A stretch of 64,000 nt of DNA from Sphingomonadaceae bacterium. Its GTDB lineage: Bacteria; Pseudomonadota; Alphaproteobacteria; Sphingomonadales; Sphingomonadaceae. The notes beneath the pieces are model-generated. The model saw only the letters and a list, made by a program, of their open reading frames with translations, was not told where the DNA came from and ran no database searches. Both the position numbers and the translations under genes were made by a program. Location: assembly GCA_024236195.1 (NCBI GenBank), contig JACKKZ010000002.1:248001-312000 (forward strand). The letters are read 5' to 3'. Of the stretch, positions 9,483 to 18,130 are shown one piece after another; the first letter of the stretch is position 1; every line of letters begins with the position of its first letter.

Positions 9483-9902
9483 CTATTCAAGAGCTGTGCC
9501 AGACTTGCGCGCGGGGCTCGCATCGGGCTTTGGCGCGCGGATTGCCCGGTCGAGGCCGGTGGCATGATCCTCTGCCGCGCGGCGGCGCTGTTCAGCTCCG
9601 GCCAGTTCGGCCAGCTTGGCATCGGCCATGCGGCGCGCCTGCTCGGCGTTGCCCGCTGCCTGCACCGATATGTCGCGCAACCCGCTGGCAAGCGCGTGGC
9701 GCGCGCGCAATTCGAGGCCATCGCTGACCCTGGCAGTCGCAGCATAATCGCTGGCAAGGCCGAGGCTGCGCGCGGCCACACCTTCGAGACGCGCGCGGTT
9801 TTCCTCGGCTGCTTGTGCCTCCAACGCATGGGCGCGCTTCTCGACTGCGCGGACGCGTTCGAGCAGTTTCGCGCGGCGCAGCGAGCGTTTGGGATCAGCC
9901 AT
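9483..9902 (-). CDS. fliJ: FliJ-like flagellar export protein
   Basis: 139 residues, almost wholly alpha-helical and coiled-coil (AKLLERVRAVEKRAHALEAQAAEENRARLE ...), with no membrane segment. Position between fliI and fliK and the coiled-coil composition fit FliJ, the stalk of the export ATPase that links FliI to FlhA. Sequence alone is weakly specific because FliJ diverges quickly. It overlaps fliI by 8 bases. Confidence 0.8.
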   Translation of the reverse strand: MADPKRSLRRAKLLERVRAVEKRAHALEAQAAEENRARLEGVAARSLGLASDYAATARVSDGLELRARHALASGLRDISVQAAGNAEQARRMADAKLAELAGAEQRRRAAEDHATGLDRAIRAPKPDASPARKSGTALE

Positions 9903-11223
9903 CGCTCAGCAGCGCGGCAAGCTCGCTGATCGACTGGTTCAGCGCCACCCGCTCACCAGGAGCCTGCCCCAGGAAGGCAGAAATTTGGGACTGCAAAGCC
10001 ATGGCCCGGTCCAGCTGCGGGTCTGACCCTTCGCGATAGGCCCCCATCAGCACGAGGTCGCGATTGGCTTCCTGCGCGGCGAGCAATCCGCGCAATTCGC
10101 GCGCAGCACTGGCATGGTCTGGCGTGACAATGTCGGCCATCACCCGGCTGAGGGAGGCGGGCACATCAACCGCCGGATATTGCCCGCGCTGCGCCAGTTC
10201 GCGGCTCAGCACGATATGCCCGTCAAGGATTGCTCGCGCTGTATCGACCACCGGGTCATTATGGTCGTCACCATCGGCGAGCACGGTGTAGAGCCCGGTG
10301 ATCGAGCCGCCGCTGTCGGCGGAATTCCCTGCGCGTTCGACCAGCTTGGTGATGGTCGCCAGCGCTGACGGTGGATAGCCCCTTGCCGCACCCGGTTCGC
10401 CCAGCAGCAGGCCGATTTCGCGCGCGGCATGGGCGATGCGGGTGAGACTGTCGATTACCAGCAGCACGCGCTTTCCTTGCGCGCGGAAATATTCGGCAAG
10501 GCTGGTGGCGAGCAACGCCCCGCGCAACCGCAGGTTTGGCGCATGATCGGCGGGCACCGCCACAACAGCGGTCCGCTTGGCCGTCTCGCCACTCATATGC
10601 CGTTCGACGAAGTCGGACACTTCGCGCGCGCGTTCGCCGATCAATCCGACAATGACGACATCAGCATCGGCACCGCCGGCGATCATGTCGATCAGCACGG
10701 ACTTGCCGACGCCGGAACCGGCCATCACGCCGATCCTCTGCCCGACACCGAATGTCGTCAGCGCATTGAGCGAGCGCACACCTGTATCGAAACATTCTCT
10801 CACACTCGCCCGGTCGAGCGCGCCGCTGCGCACCCCGCCTGCAGGCCAGGAGGCGGAGGGATGCAAGGCCCCGTCGCTGTCGATGGGGATTCCCTGCCCA
10901 TCGACAGCGCGCCCCATATAGGCCGGGCCGACCGCGAGCATGCCAGGTCGCCCCTCGGGCCGCACCCGCGCGCCGGGGCGCAGCAGCACCGTGTCTCCCA
11001 GCAACATCATCAGCGTGCGGCCATTGCGGAAACCGATCACTTCGGCAGTGAGCTGCGCACCCGCACCATGCGCAATGCGGCACAGCGCGCCGACCGGCAC
11101 CGACAACCCGCTAACCTCCAGCAATCCGCCATCGCAGGCGGTCACCAGCCCATAGCGGCGCGGCGACAGGTCAGGCGGGGCCAGCGCCAGCCCGTCAAAC
11201 AGAGGCTCCAGCGTGGTCAGCAT
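9895..11223 (-). CDS. fliI: Flagellum-specific export ATPase FliI
   Basis: 442 residues from the ATG at 11223; an upstream in-frame start at 11256 would only extend into fliH. It is an F1-beta-like ATPase with the Walker A motif GSGVGKS at 169-175, a Walker B region VLLVIDSLTRIAHA, and the export ATPase signature GEPGAARGYPPSALATI. FliI forms a hexamer that energises and primes substrate export. It overlaps fliH by 7 bases. Confidence 0.97.
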   Translation of the reverse strand: MLTTLEPLFDGLALAPPDLSPRRYGLVTACDGGLLEVSGLSVPVGALCRIAHGAGAQLTAEVIGFRNGRTLMMLLGDTVLLRPGARVRPEGRPGMLAVGPAYMGRAVDGQGIPIDSDGALHPSASWPAGGVRSGALDRASVRECFDTGVRSLNALTTFGVGQRIGVMAGSGVGKSVLIDMIAGGADADVVIVGLIGERAREVSDFVERHMSGETAKRTAVVAVPADHAPNLRLRGALLATSLAEYFRAQGKRVLLVIDSLTRIAHAAREIGLLLGEPGAARGYPPSALATITKLVERAGNSADSGGSITGLYTVLADGDDHNDPVVDTARAILDGHIVLSRELAQRGQYPAVDVPASLSRVMADIVTPDHASAARELRGLLAAQEANRDLVLMGAYREGSDPQLDRAMALQSQISAFLGQAPGERVALNQSISELAALLSDG

Positions 11224-11792
11224 GCGTCGAACGCTTCGGCAAGGATTCGGCGCCATTGGCCGGGGCCATCCTCGACCCCGCCATCTTCGGTTTCGATCCG
11301 CAAGGCCCCGCGTTCCAGCGAGGGATCGGCTTCGACCGCCAAGCCCTGCGGCAAGCGGTCGCGCAGCAATTCGAGATCGTCAGGATGAAGCCGCAAACGC
11401 CGCTCATCCTGCGCGCGCTGGAGCATGCCCAGCGCTGCCTCAATCCGCGCGGTCAGCCCGTCCGGATCGAGCGCGAGTGGCAGCACAGCTTCCTCGCACA
11501 AGGCAAGTACGGTCAACCGCAATTTCTCGCGCAAGCCCTCCAGCGCTTCGGCATCGAGCTGAGCCAGCGAGACCTGCAACTGCGCCCATTGCGCCTCATG
11601 CGCCGCCAGTATGGCCTGCGCTTCAGCCTCTGCTGCGGCGCGCCCTTCGGCGAGGCCTTGTTCATAGGCGATCTCGACCGGGTCCTGCTCATCGACCGGT
11701 TCCAGCACCGGCTCGCGCGAGACGCGAGAAAAGCGTGCATCAGGGGCAAAGCCCTGCCGTTCGCCAAAGGCCGCAAAGGGCAGGCTAGACAT
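11217..11792 (-). CDS. fliH: Flagellar assembly protein FliH
   Basis: 191 residues starting at the ATG at 11792, which overlaps the fliG stop by 8 bases. It has an acidic N-terminal segment, a glycine/alanine-spaced helix (AYEQGLAEGRAAAEAEAQAI, about 45-64) with GxxxG-like periodicity typical of FliH, and a C-terminal domain ending in GQWRRILAEAF. FliH is the negative regulator and peripheral stalk partner of FliI. Confidence 0.88.
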   Translation of the reverse strand: MSSLPFAAFGERQGFAPDARFSRVSREPVLEPVDEQDPVEIAYEQGLAEGRAAAEAEAQAILAAHEAQWAQLQVSLAQLDAEALEGLREKLRLTVLALCEEAVLPLALDPDGLTARIEAALGMLQRAQDERRLRLHPDDLELLRDRLPQGLAVEADPSLERGALRIETEDGGVEDGPGQWRRILAEAFDAC

Positions 11793-12834
11793 AATCCTCG
11801 TCCCCACCGCCCAGCACCAGCGTACCGTCAGCGGCAAGCCGCTTGGCGATGGCGACGATTTCCTTCTGTGCCGCTTCGACATCGGCTTTCTTCAGCCGCC
11901 CGCGCGCGTCGATTTCGTCCTTCACGCCATCGGCAGCGCGGCTGGACATGGCGCGGAAGAACACCTCGCGATGTTCGTCCTCTGTGCCCTTCAGCGCGTC
12001 GATCAATGTCTCGCTTTCCACTTCGCGCAGCAGCGCGCCCATCTGTTGCGGGTCGAGCTCGAAGAGATGTTCGAACTTGAACAATTCGGCTTCGATATCC
12101 TTGGCCAGCTTCTTGTCGATCTTGCTGATTTCGGGGACGATCCGCTTGCCCAGCGCGCGCGAGGAATTGTTGATGATGTCGGCCGCTTCCTGCAGCCCGC
12201 CAATCTCCAGCGGACGGCGACCATGGAGCTGGGCGATCCGGGTGGAGAGCGCCTCTTCCAGCATTTCCACCGCATCGGCCGAGACTGGCCCCAGCGTCGC
12301 GATCCGGTGGACCACCTGTGGCTGGGTATGTTCTGGCAGGCCCGAAAGGACCATGGCCGCGACCTCAGGGTCGAGCTGCACCAACAGGACTGCAATCGCT
12401 TGCGGATGTTCGCCTTCGATCAGCGGCAGGATCACGTCCGGTTCCAGCCAGCGCGCCAGCTCCAGCGCGGAGTTCTGCTCGCCATCATCCGGCGCAATGC
12501 GGCGCATCAGGCTGTCAGCTTTTACAGTGCCGACCGCACCCGCCATCATCCGGTGCACCCGGCCCACGCGGTCATGCGCAGTCAGGCCCAGCCGGTCAGC
12601 CTTCTCGGCAAAACCGGCAATCGCCATGGCAATTGCCTGCGGCTCGATCTCGCCCAGCGCGCACATGCGCGAGCCGAGCAGGCGCAGTTCCTCAGGCGTA
12701 AGGCGGCCGAGCAGAGCGGAGGCATCCTCATCCTCCAGCAGCATCACCATCACCGCTGCCTGGTCCGGGCCACAGACCGGTTCCGGCGCGGGCTGCGTCA
12801 CCGCATTCTCTACGCCATCATCCAGCTCGCTCAT
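11785..12834 (-). CDS. fliG: Flagellar motor switch protein FliG
   Basis: 349 residues with the three FliG domains. The middle EHPQ motif is present (GEHPQAIAVLLVQLDPEVAA, about residue 137 on). The C-terminal domain has the charged stator-facing helix (VKDEIDARGRLKKADVEAAQ). FliG links FliF to FliM and receives torque from MotA. It overlaps fliF by 4 bases. Confidence 0.96.
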   Translation of the reverse strand: MSELDDGVENAVTQPAPEPVCGPDQAAVMVMLLEDEDASALLGRLTPEELRLLGSRMCALGEIEPQAIAMAIAGFAEKADRLGLTAHDRVGRVHRMMAGAVGTVKADSLMRRIAPDDGEQNSALELARWLEPDVILPLIEGEHPQAIAVLLVQLDPEVAAMVLSGLPEHTQPQVVHRIATLGPVSADAVEMLEEALSTRIAQLHGRRPLEIGGLQEAADIINNSSRALGKRIVPEISKIDKKLAKDIEAELFKFEHLFELDPQQMGALLREVESETLIDALKGTEDEHREVFFRAMSSRAADGVKDEIDARGRLKKADVEAAQKEIVAIAKRLAADGTLVLGGGDEDYV

Positions 12835-14498
12835 GCTTCCTCTCCCTGCGGCTGGGCGTTGTCAGCCAGCATCTGGCGCAGCGCGATCAGCGCATCGTCT
12901 GGCTTTTCGCGGACGATCCGCTGCGCCAACTCGACCTGCGCGGCGAGTTGATCGCGGTCGGGAGCTTCACCGGGCGCGGGCAGGCGGACTTCGCCGTCCT
13001 CGCTCTCTTCACCCGCATCGCTATCCTTCCCCGCGACGCTCTCTTCCTCATCCGCTTTTGCTGCGCCTTTATCGCCACGCAGGATCTTGAGCAGCGGGCG
13101 CACGCCGAGCAGCAGCACCAGCAGCACGCTGAGCAGCGCCACGACATTGCGCAGGATGGTGGCGAACCACGGGGTTTCCCAGAAGTTCATGTCTTCCATC
13201 GAGACCGGTTCGAAGGGCCGCATGATGACGGTGACCTTGTCCCCGCGCGCGGTATCCGCCCCGGTCGCGGCCGCAACAAGGTCCTCGATCTTCTTCAGGT
13301 CTTCCGGCTTGGCATCTTTCATGGCCGCCTGGCTGAGCGCGACCGCGACCGAGAGCCGCTTCACCCCGCCCGGCTTGTTGCTGGAGACCGCAACTTCGCG
13401 GCCGAGCTCATAGGTGCGGCTGGCCGAGCTTTCGCCATTGATCGGCGGCGTTTCATCAGCGGCGGCTTCCGTCCCCTGCGGTGCACCGGGGACCGGCGTG
13501 GCGGCTTCCGGGGCTGTATTGGTCGTCGCGCCGGGCACGCCGATCGCTTGCCTGTCCGCACGGGTTTGCGCTTCACTGGTGACTTCACGGCGAACAGCGC
13601 CTTCCTTGTCATAGCTCTCCCGCGCGCTGGTAACTTCGTCCATGTCCAGTTCGACCTGGATTTCAGAGGAGAAATTGCCTGCCCCCAGCATCGGGGTGAG
13701 CAACTGGTCCAGCTGGCCGCGCAGTTTCGCTTCCATCCGTGCCTGCAATTCCAGCCGGTCGGCTTCTTCGCCCGATTGCTCCGACAGCAAGCGACCATGC
13801 TGGTCCACGATCCGCACATCCTCGATCGACAGGCCGGGAACCGACGCCGCGACAAGGTTCGCAATCGCAGCCACCTGACTGTCAGACAATTGCCGCCCAC
13901 GCGCCATACGCAACATGACAGAGGCCTTGGGCGGCGTATCCTCGCGCACGAAGACGGATTTCTCGGCCTGTGCGAGGTGGACCCGCACCGCCTCCACCCC
14001 GTCAATCTCCATGATGGTCAGCTGCAATTCGCGTTCCTGCGCGGCGCGCAGCCGGTCGCCTTCCAGCGTGCGGCTCGCCCCCATGGGCAGGCTGTCGAGC
14101 AATTGTGTGCCGCTTTCGGGCGCAGCCAGCGCGCCATTGGAGGCAACCAGCATCCGCGCGCGATAGAGGTCATCCTCGCCCACGCTCAGCGCACCGCTAT
14201 TGTTGTCGATGGTGTAATCAATCGCCGCCTGATCGAGCGCGGCAACCACTTCCGCCCGCTCCCCATCGCTAAGCGAGCTATAGAGCACGCGCTGCGGCGG
14301 CGGGCTCATCGCGGCCCATGTCAGCGCCAGCAAACCGATCCCGGCGACCCCGCCAAACCAAGGCAGAGCCTTGCGCACCGGTGGCTGGGCCGCGAAGGCA
14401 CCCAGACGGCTCAGCACACTTCCGCCCGCCGGATCGCGCAGGGGATCAAACAAATTCGTGGGCGGCGAAGGGGGTGAAGCGGGGACGAGATCACTCAT
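12831..14498 (-). CDS. fliF: Flagellar MS-ring protein FliF
   Basis: 555 residues with two membrane helices (about 45-65 and 452-470) around a large periplasmic part holding the ring-building motifs, including MEIDGVEAVRVHLAQAEKSVF. The acidic C-terminal tail (about 490-555) provides the FliG-binding end. FliF forms the MS ring, the assembly platform of the basal body. It is separated from fliE by 3 bases. Confidence 0.97.
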   Translation of the reverse strand: MSDLVPASPPSPPTNLFDPLRDPAGGSVLSRLGAFAAQPPVRKALPWFGGVAGIGLLALTWAAMSPPPQRVLYSSLSDGERAEVVAALDQAAIDYTIDNNSGALSVGEDDLYRARMLVASNGALAAPESGTQLLDSLPMGASRTLEGDRLRAAQERELQLTIMEIDGVEAVRVHLAQAEKSVFVREDTPPKASVMLRMARGRQLSDSQVAAIANLVAASVPGLSIEDVRIVDQHGRLLSEQSGEEADRLELQARMEAKLRGQLDQLLTPMLGAGNFSSEIQVELDMDEVTSARESYDKEGAVRREVTSEAQTRADRQAIGVPGATTNTAPEAATPVPGAPQGTEAAADETPPINGESSASRTYELGREVAVSSNKPGGVKRLSVAVALSQAAMKDAKPEDLKKIEDLVAAATGADTARGDKVTVIMRPFEPVSMEDMNFWETPWFATILRNVVALLSVLLVLLLGVRPLLKILRGDKGAAKADEEESVAGKDSDAGEESEDGEVRLPAPGEAPDRDQLAAQVELAQRIVREKPDDALIALRQMLADNAQPQGEEA

Positions 14499-14501
14499 CT
14501 A

Positions 14502-14873
14502 TCAAACCCCCATCCGCATGATTTCCTGATAGGCAGACAGAAGCTTGTTGCGGACTTGCAGCGTCGCTTCGAAAGCGAGGCCCGCTTCCTGCCGGGCGAG
14601 CATGACCTTGGCGATGTCCGTGACTTCCCCGCGCTCATAGGCGGCAGACATTTCGCTCGCGCGGTTCTGGGTTGCGCTGACATTGTCGAGCGCGCCTTTC
14701 AGACTATCAGCAAAGCCGCCACCAGCCGGTTCCGCCGTAGGGGCAGCGCCGTCGGCCTTGCCGCCTTGCTTGAGCTCCTGCAGCAGCCGGTTTCGCTCCA
14801 GCAATTGCTGGCGCATGGCGATAATATCGCCCACGCCGCCTCCGGCTCCGCCAATGGCACCGGGGCCGCTCAC
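14502..14873 (-). CDS. fliE: Flagellar hook-basal body complex protein FliE
   Basis: 123 residues. The C-terminal half (ASEMSAAYERGEVTDIAKVMLARQEAGLAFEATLQVRNKLLSAYQEIM, in part) is the FliE domain; the first 30 residues are glycine-rich and variable. FliE joins the MS ring to the rod. It overlaps the upstream regulator gene by 4 bases, so the sigma-54 activator and the basal-body genes are co-transcribed. Confidence 0.93.
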   Translation of the reverse strand: MSGPGAIGGAGGGVGDIIAMRQQLLERNRLLQELKQGGKADGAAPTAEPAGGGFADSLKGALDNVSATQNRASEMSAAYERGEVTDIAKVMLARQEAGLAFEATLQVRNKLLSAYQEIMRMGV

Positions 14874-16099
14874 AACCGGCCTCCGCCAATCGCGATCCCG
14901 GCTTCACGGAACGACGCGAGGCGATAGCGCAAGGTGCGTTCGGAAATGCCCAGTCGCTTTGCGGCTTCAGCACGCTTGCCACCACAGGCGTCGAGCGTTT
15001 GCATGATCGCTTTCGCTTCCGACAAAAGCACGACCTTGGACAGTTTCGCCGAGCCATCCGCTGCCATGCCCGGCTCTACCGCACGGGCAGCCTGGTCAAA
15101 CGCAATATGATCCGGGCCGATCTCCCTCGCCCCGCTGCTGAGCACCAGCGCGCGGCGGATGACATTCTCCAACTCGCGTACATTGCCCGGCCAACCGTGC
15201 ATCCGCAGCATGGCCAGGGCGACATCGGAAATCCACGGCACATGGTCCGGGTCGGGCGCATGGCGCATCAGCAGCGCAAAGGCGAGCGGGGCGATATCGG
15301 CCGGGCGTTCGCGCAGAGGGCGCAGGCTGATGGGAAAGACATTGAGGCGATAGAACAGATCTTCGCGGAAGCGGCCTTGCTCTACTTCCTGCGCCAGCTC
15401 GCGATTGGCGGCGGCGACAATGCGCACATCAACCTTGATCGGCTTGGTCGCGCCCACAGGCACCACTTCGCCTTCCTGAAGCGCGCGCAGCAGCTTGGCC
15501 TGCAAGGAGAGCGGCATTTCCGCGATCTCGTCGAGCAGCAGGGTTCCGCCATCCGCCGCGCGGAAGAAACCTTCGCCTGCCTCACTCGCGCCGGTGAAGG
15601 CACCCTTGCGATGGCCGAACAGCATGGCTTCCAGCATGGTCTCCGGGATTGCAGCGCAATTGACCGCGATGAAGGGCCCGCTGCGGCGGGTGCTGCGATC
15701 ATGGATGAAGCGGCTCAGCACTTCCTTGCCCGTGCCGGTCGGTCCGCCGACCAGCACCGGGATGTCGGTTTGAGCGAGGCGTTCAGCGAGGGCGAGGACA
15801 GAGAGGCTTTCCGGGTCGGCCGCAACCGGCCCGCCTGCTTCGCCGATACAGGCGACCAGTGCCGCCAGGCTCGCTTCTGCCACCGGGTCGGCATAGCTAA
15901 GCACCCGGCAACCCTGCTCGTCACAGGTCAGGCCCGGTAGAGGGTGGCGGGCGACAGCAATCGCCCCCCGCGCACCCTCGCCAGCATCTGCCAGCATCAC
16001 CGGACCATCGGTGAACAGTGACGGCGCGAGGCCCGCCAGCTTTGCCGCCAGTGCCCCATGCGCCATTTCAAAATTTTCGGTGGTGTTGAGCTGCCCCAT
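14870..16099 (-). CDS. Sigma-54-dependent flagellar transcriptional activator (FlbD/FleQ-like)
   Basis: 409 residues from the ATG at 16099, which has a G-rich ribosome site; a TTG at 16123 is the alternative. The central AAA+ domain is complete: Walker A GGPTGTGKE at 118-126, the sigma-54 contact loop GAFTGA at 166-171, Walker B GGTLLLDEI at 184-192. A Fis-type helix-turn-helix ends the protein (KRAEAAKRLGISERTLRYRL). The first 100 residues show no obvious phosphorylatable receiver domain, so it may be regulated by binding rather than phosphorylation, as in FlbD/FleQ-type proteins. It heads the fli operon and probably drives the three sigma-54 promoters reported here. Confidence 0.93.
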   Translation of the reverse strand: MGQLNTTENFEMAHGALAAKLAGLAPSLFTDGPVMLADAGEGARGAIAVARHPLPGLTCDEQGCRVLSYADPVAEASLAALVACIGEAGGPVAADPESLSVLALAERLAQTDIPVLVGGPTGTGKEVLSRFIHDRSTRRSGPFIAVNCAAIPETMLEAMLFGHRKGAFTGASEAGEGFFRAADGGTLLLDEIAEMPLSLQAKLLRALQEGEVVPVGATKPIKVDVRIVAAANRELAQEVEQGRFREDLFYRLNVFPISLRPLRERPADIAPLAFALLMRHAPDPDHVPWISDVALAMLRMHGWPGNVRELENVIRRALVLSSGAREIGPDHIAFDQAARAVEPGMAADGSAKLSKVVLLSEAKAIMQTLDACGGKRAEAAKRLGISERTLRYRLASFREAGIAIGGGRL

Positions 16100-16287
16100 C
16101 ACGCCCCCCGGTTTGTTAACCAATCTGATGGAGCGTTTGTGCGGGTGTGACGACCAAGGAGCCGCTAATTTCAGCCCTGTGTAAACTACCTAGTCACTTT
16201 GTTTCCCCGCACGCGCGCGAGGGTGGCCTGACAAAGGGAAATGCGCCCTCACCCTAAAAATCCCAGCCGCTGTGCCGGTCTTGTCTG

Positions 16288-16305
16288 TGGCTGCCGCGAT
16301 GCAAC
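16288..16305 (+). promoter_or_regulatory. Candidate sigma-54 promoter of the flagellin gene
   Basis: TGGC-TGCCGCGA-TGCA places GG (16289-16290) and GC (16301-16302) exactly ten bases apart, as required for the -24/-12 sigma-54 elements (consensus TGGCACG-N4-TTGCA). The -12 box starts TGC preceded by A rather than T, so the match is fair, not perfect. It lies about 50 bases before the flagellin start codon, downstream of a divergent sigma-54 activator gene. Confidence 0.5.
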
Positions 16306-16354
16306 ACCTCGCAACGGCAGTGTCGAAACGGAGACTGCAAGGGAGTTTGCAACA

Positions 16355-17179
16355 ATGTCTGTGATCAATACCAATATCAGCTCGCTCAAGGCAGCCAGCG
16401 CGTCCCAGTCCGCCAACAAAATGCTTGGCACGGCCATGGAACGCCTGTCTTCCGGCAAGCGCATTAACAGCGCGAAGGACGACGCCGCCGGCCTCGCCAT
16501 CGCCACCACCATGACAGCGCAGGTGCGCGGCATGAACCAGGGCATCCGCAACGCCAATGATGGCATCGCGCTGGCCCAGACTGCAGAAGGTGCGCTGAAC
16601 GAAGTCACCAACATGCTACAGCGTGTCCGCGAACTGGCCGTCCAGTCGAAATCGGCGACCTATCAGGACACGGACCGTGCCTATATGGAAAAGGAAGTCG
16701 ATGAGCTGCAGGCGCAGATCAGCGACATCCTGAGCAACACCGAATTCAACGGTAACACGCTGTTCAGCACGACTTCGGGCACGGACACGACCTTCGCCAT
16801 CCAGACCGGTGCCAATTCGGGCGATACGATCACCCTGACTGTGGCCGGCGTTGACGGTACGAAGATTTCGGCGACCGCACTCGATGTGTCTGACGTCACC
16901 AAGGCGACTGCAACCATTGGCAATGTCGATGATGCGCTGGATGGTGTTGCTTCAACCCGCGCCACGCTGGGTGCAGGCCAGAGCCGCCTCGAATCCGCGG
17001 TGAACAACCTCACGGTCAATGTCACCAATTTGTCGGACGCCCGTTCGCGGATTGAAGATGCTGATTATTCGGCGGAAACCGCCGCGCTCGCCAAGGCACA
17101 GATCCTGAGCCAGGCCTCGACTGCAATGCTCGCCCAGGCGAACCAGAGCCAGCAGAACGTCCTCTCGCTGCTGCGCTAA
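16355..17179 (+). CDS. fliC: Flagellin
   Basis: 274 residues starting at MSVINTNISSLKAASASQSANK, with a good ribosome site (AAGGGAG) before the ATG at 16355; an upstream in-frame ATG at 16241 would add a non-flagellin leader across the promoter. Both conserved D0/D1 ends are present: LSSGKRINSAKDDAAGLAIA near the N-terminus and the C-terminal ILSQASTAMLAQANQSQQNVLSLLR. The variable middle is very short (about residues 140-215), giving a small, smooth filament subunit. It is the only flagellin gene in the window. Confidence 0.97.
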   Translation: MSVINTNISSLKAASASQSANKMLGTAMERLSSGKRINSAKDDAAGLAIATTMTAQVRGMNQGIRNANDGIALAQTAEGALNEVTNMLQRVRELAVQSKSATYQDTDRAYMEKEVDELQAQISDILSNTEFNGNTLFSTTSGTDTTFAIQTGANSGDTITLTVAGVDGTKISATALDVSDVTKATATIGNVDDALDGVASTRATLGAGQSRLESAVNNLTVNVTNLSDARSRIEDADYSAETAALAKAQILSQASTAMLAQANQSQQNVLSLLR

Positions 17180-17207
17180 AGCAGGGAAAATCGCACATCC
17201 CTCCGGG

Positions 17208-17240
17208 GGCCCGGCATCCAATCAGGATGCCGGGCCTTTC
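17208..17240 (+). terminator. Rho-independent terminator after flagellin
   Basis: A 12-bp perfect stem (GGCCCGGCATCC, 17208-17219, pairing with 17225-17236), a five-base loop and a short T run follow the flagellin stop codon by about 28 bases. It ends the single-gene flagellin transcript and separates it from the convergent methyltransferase gene. Confidence 0.9.
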
Positions 17241-17296
17241 GCATTTGCTTCAATGGGGTAGGCGCAAACGCGAAATGGGAGAGAAGAAATGCAGCC

Positions 17297-18130
17297 TCAG
17301 GCCGCGTCGGAGAGGCGGTCTGCCTCGCGGTCCTGCCAGTCGATTACGGCGAGGTAATTGCGCAGCCGGTTCAGCTCCAGCGAGGCGATCAAATCATTCT
17401 CGTGATAGGGCAGCAGGAAACCGGCGACATCTTCCGCCCAGTCCGCACTGCCATCGAACAACACGCCCAGCCCGAACACTGCCGGGATGTGCGCAAAGAC
17501 CAGCGGCTGGCCTTCGCTGTCCGCAACCGAAATGAAATCCTCGATCGCGGTCAGCACGCCGTTGCGCGGCCCGCCTTCTTCCAGCGCGACAGCAAACTGG
17601 CCCATGCCGCGCATCCCGCGATCATTCTGGCAACCGGCATTGTCCAGCGTCACCCCGGCATCAAAGCTGTGGGGCAGGCGGAATTCTTCGGGGATCCGTT
17701 CCGGCGCATAATAGAAGTCCCGCCGACCGCAGGGCCAGCTGATATCATGCAGGAACACCAGCAAGGGCCGGTCTTCCCCGCGCGCCAGCGCATGGGCGTG
17801 GCGCAGCTCGTTCATGACAGTATAGTAATTGTGGTCGCCATCAATCACCCAGGCATCAACGCCAGACAGGCCTGCCATCACATCGAGGCTGGGCTGCGCA
17901 ATATGGCGCACATGCGGGTTGGCCTGCACCCAGTCGAGGAATTCCTGCTTGGGTGCGGGATCAATGCTGGTCAGCTGCCCCCCGGTTTCGAGGCAGTAAT
18001 CTGCCAGGCACTGGGACATGCCGCCAAACTCCGCACCGATCTCCACCACCTGCCGCGCTTTTGCACGGGCAAGGCATTTCAGGATCAGCGGCGCGAATTC
18101 GGCCATGGAATGGATCAAAAGGTCGCTCAT
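17297..18130 (-). CDS. Class I SAM-dependent methyltransferase next to flagellin
   Basis: 277 residues from the ATG at 18130, chosen because it overlaps the upstream HAD gene's stop as ATGA. The SAM-binding glycine motif VVEIGAEFGGMS lies at about 28-39, followed by an acidic loop (TSIDPAP) and an aspartate-rich third strand (AWVIDGDHNYYTV), matching Methyltransf_24-type enzymes. Position beside flagellin and translational coupling with the HAD-domain protein suggest modification of flagellin or its glycan; that is inference. No substrate-specific motif is recognised. Confidence 0.75.
   Translation of the reverse strand: MSDLLIHSMAEFAPLILKCLARAKARQVVEIGAEFGGMSQCLADYCLETGGQLTSIDPAPKQEFLDWVQANPHVRHIAQPSLDVMAGLSGVDAWVIDGDHNYYTVMNELRHAHALARGEDRPLLVFLHDISWPCGRRDFYYAPERIPEEFRLPHSFDAGVTLDNAGCQNDRGMRGMGQFAVALEEGGPRNGVLTAIEDFISVADSEGQPLVFAHIPAVFGLGVLFDGSADWAEDVAGFLLPYHENDLIASLELNRLRNYLAVIDWQDREADRLSDAA

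Noticed and set aside
16124..16240. Possible sigma-54 sites upstream of the activator gene (GG-N10-GC matches on the minus strand)
   Set aside because: The matches lack the TGGC and TTGC context; spacing alone occurs by chance in GC-rich DNA.
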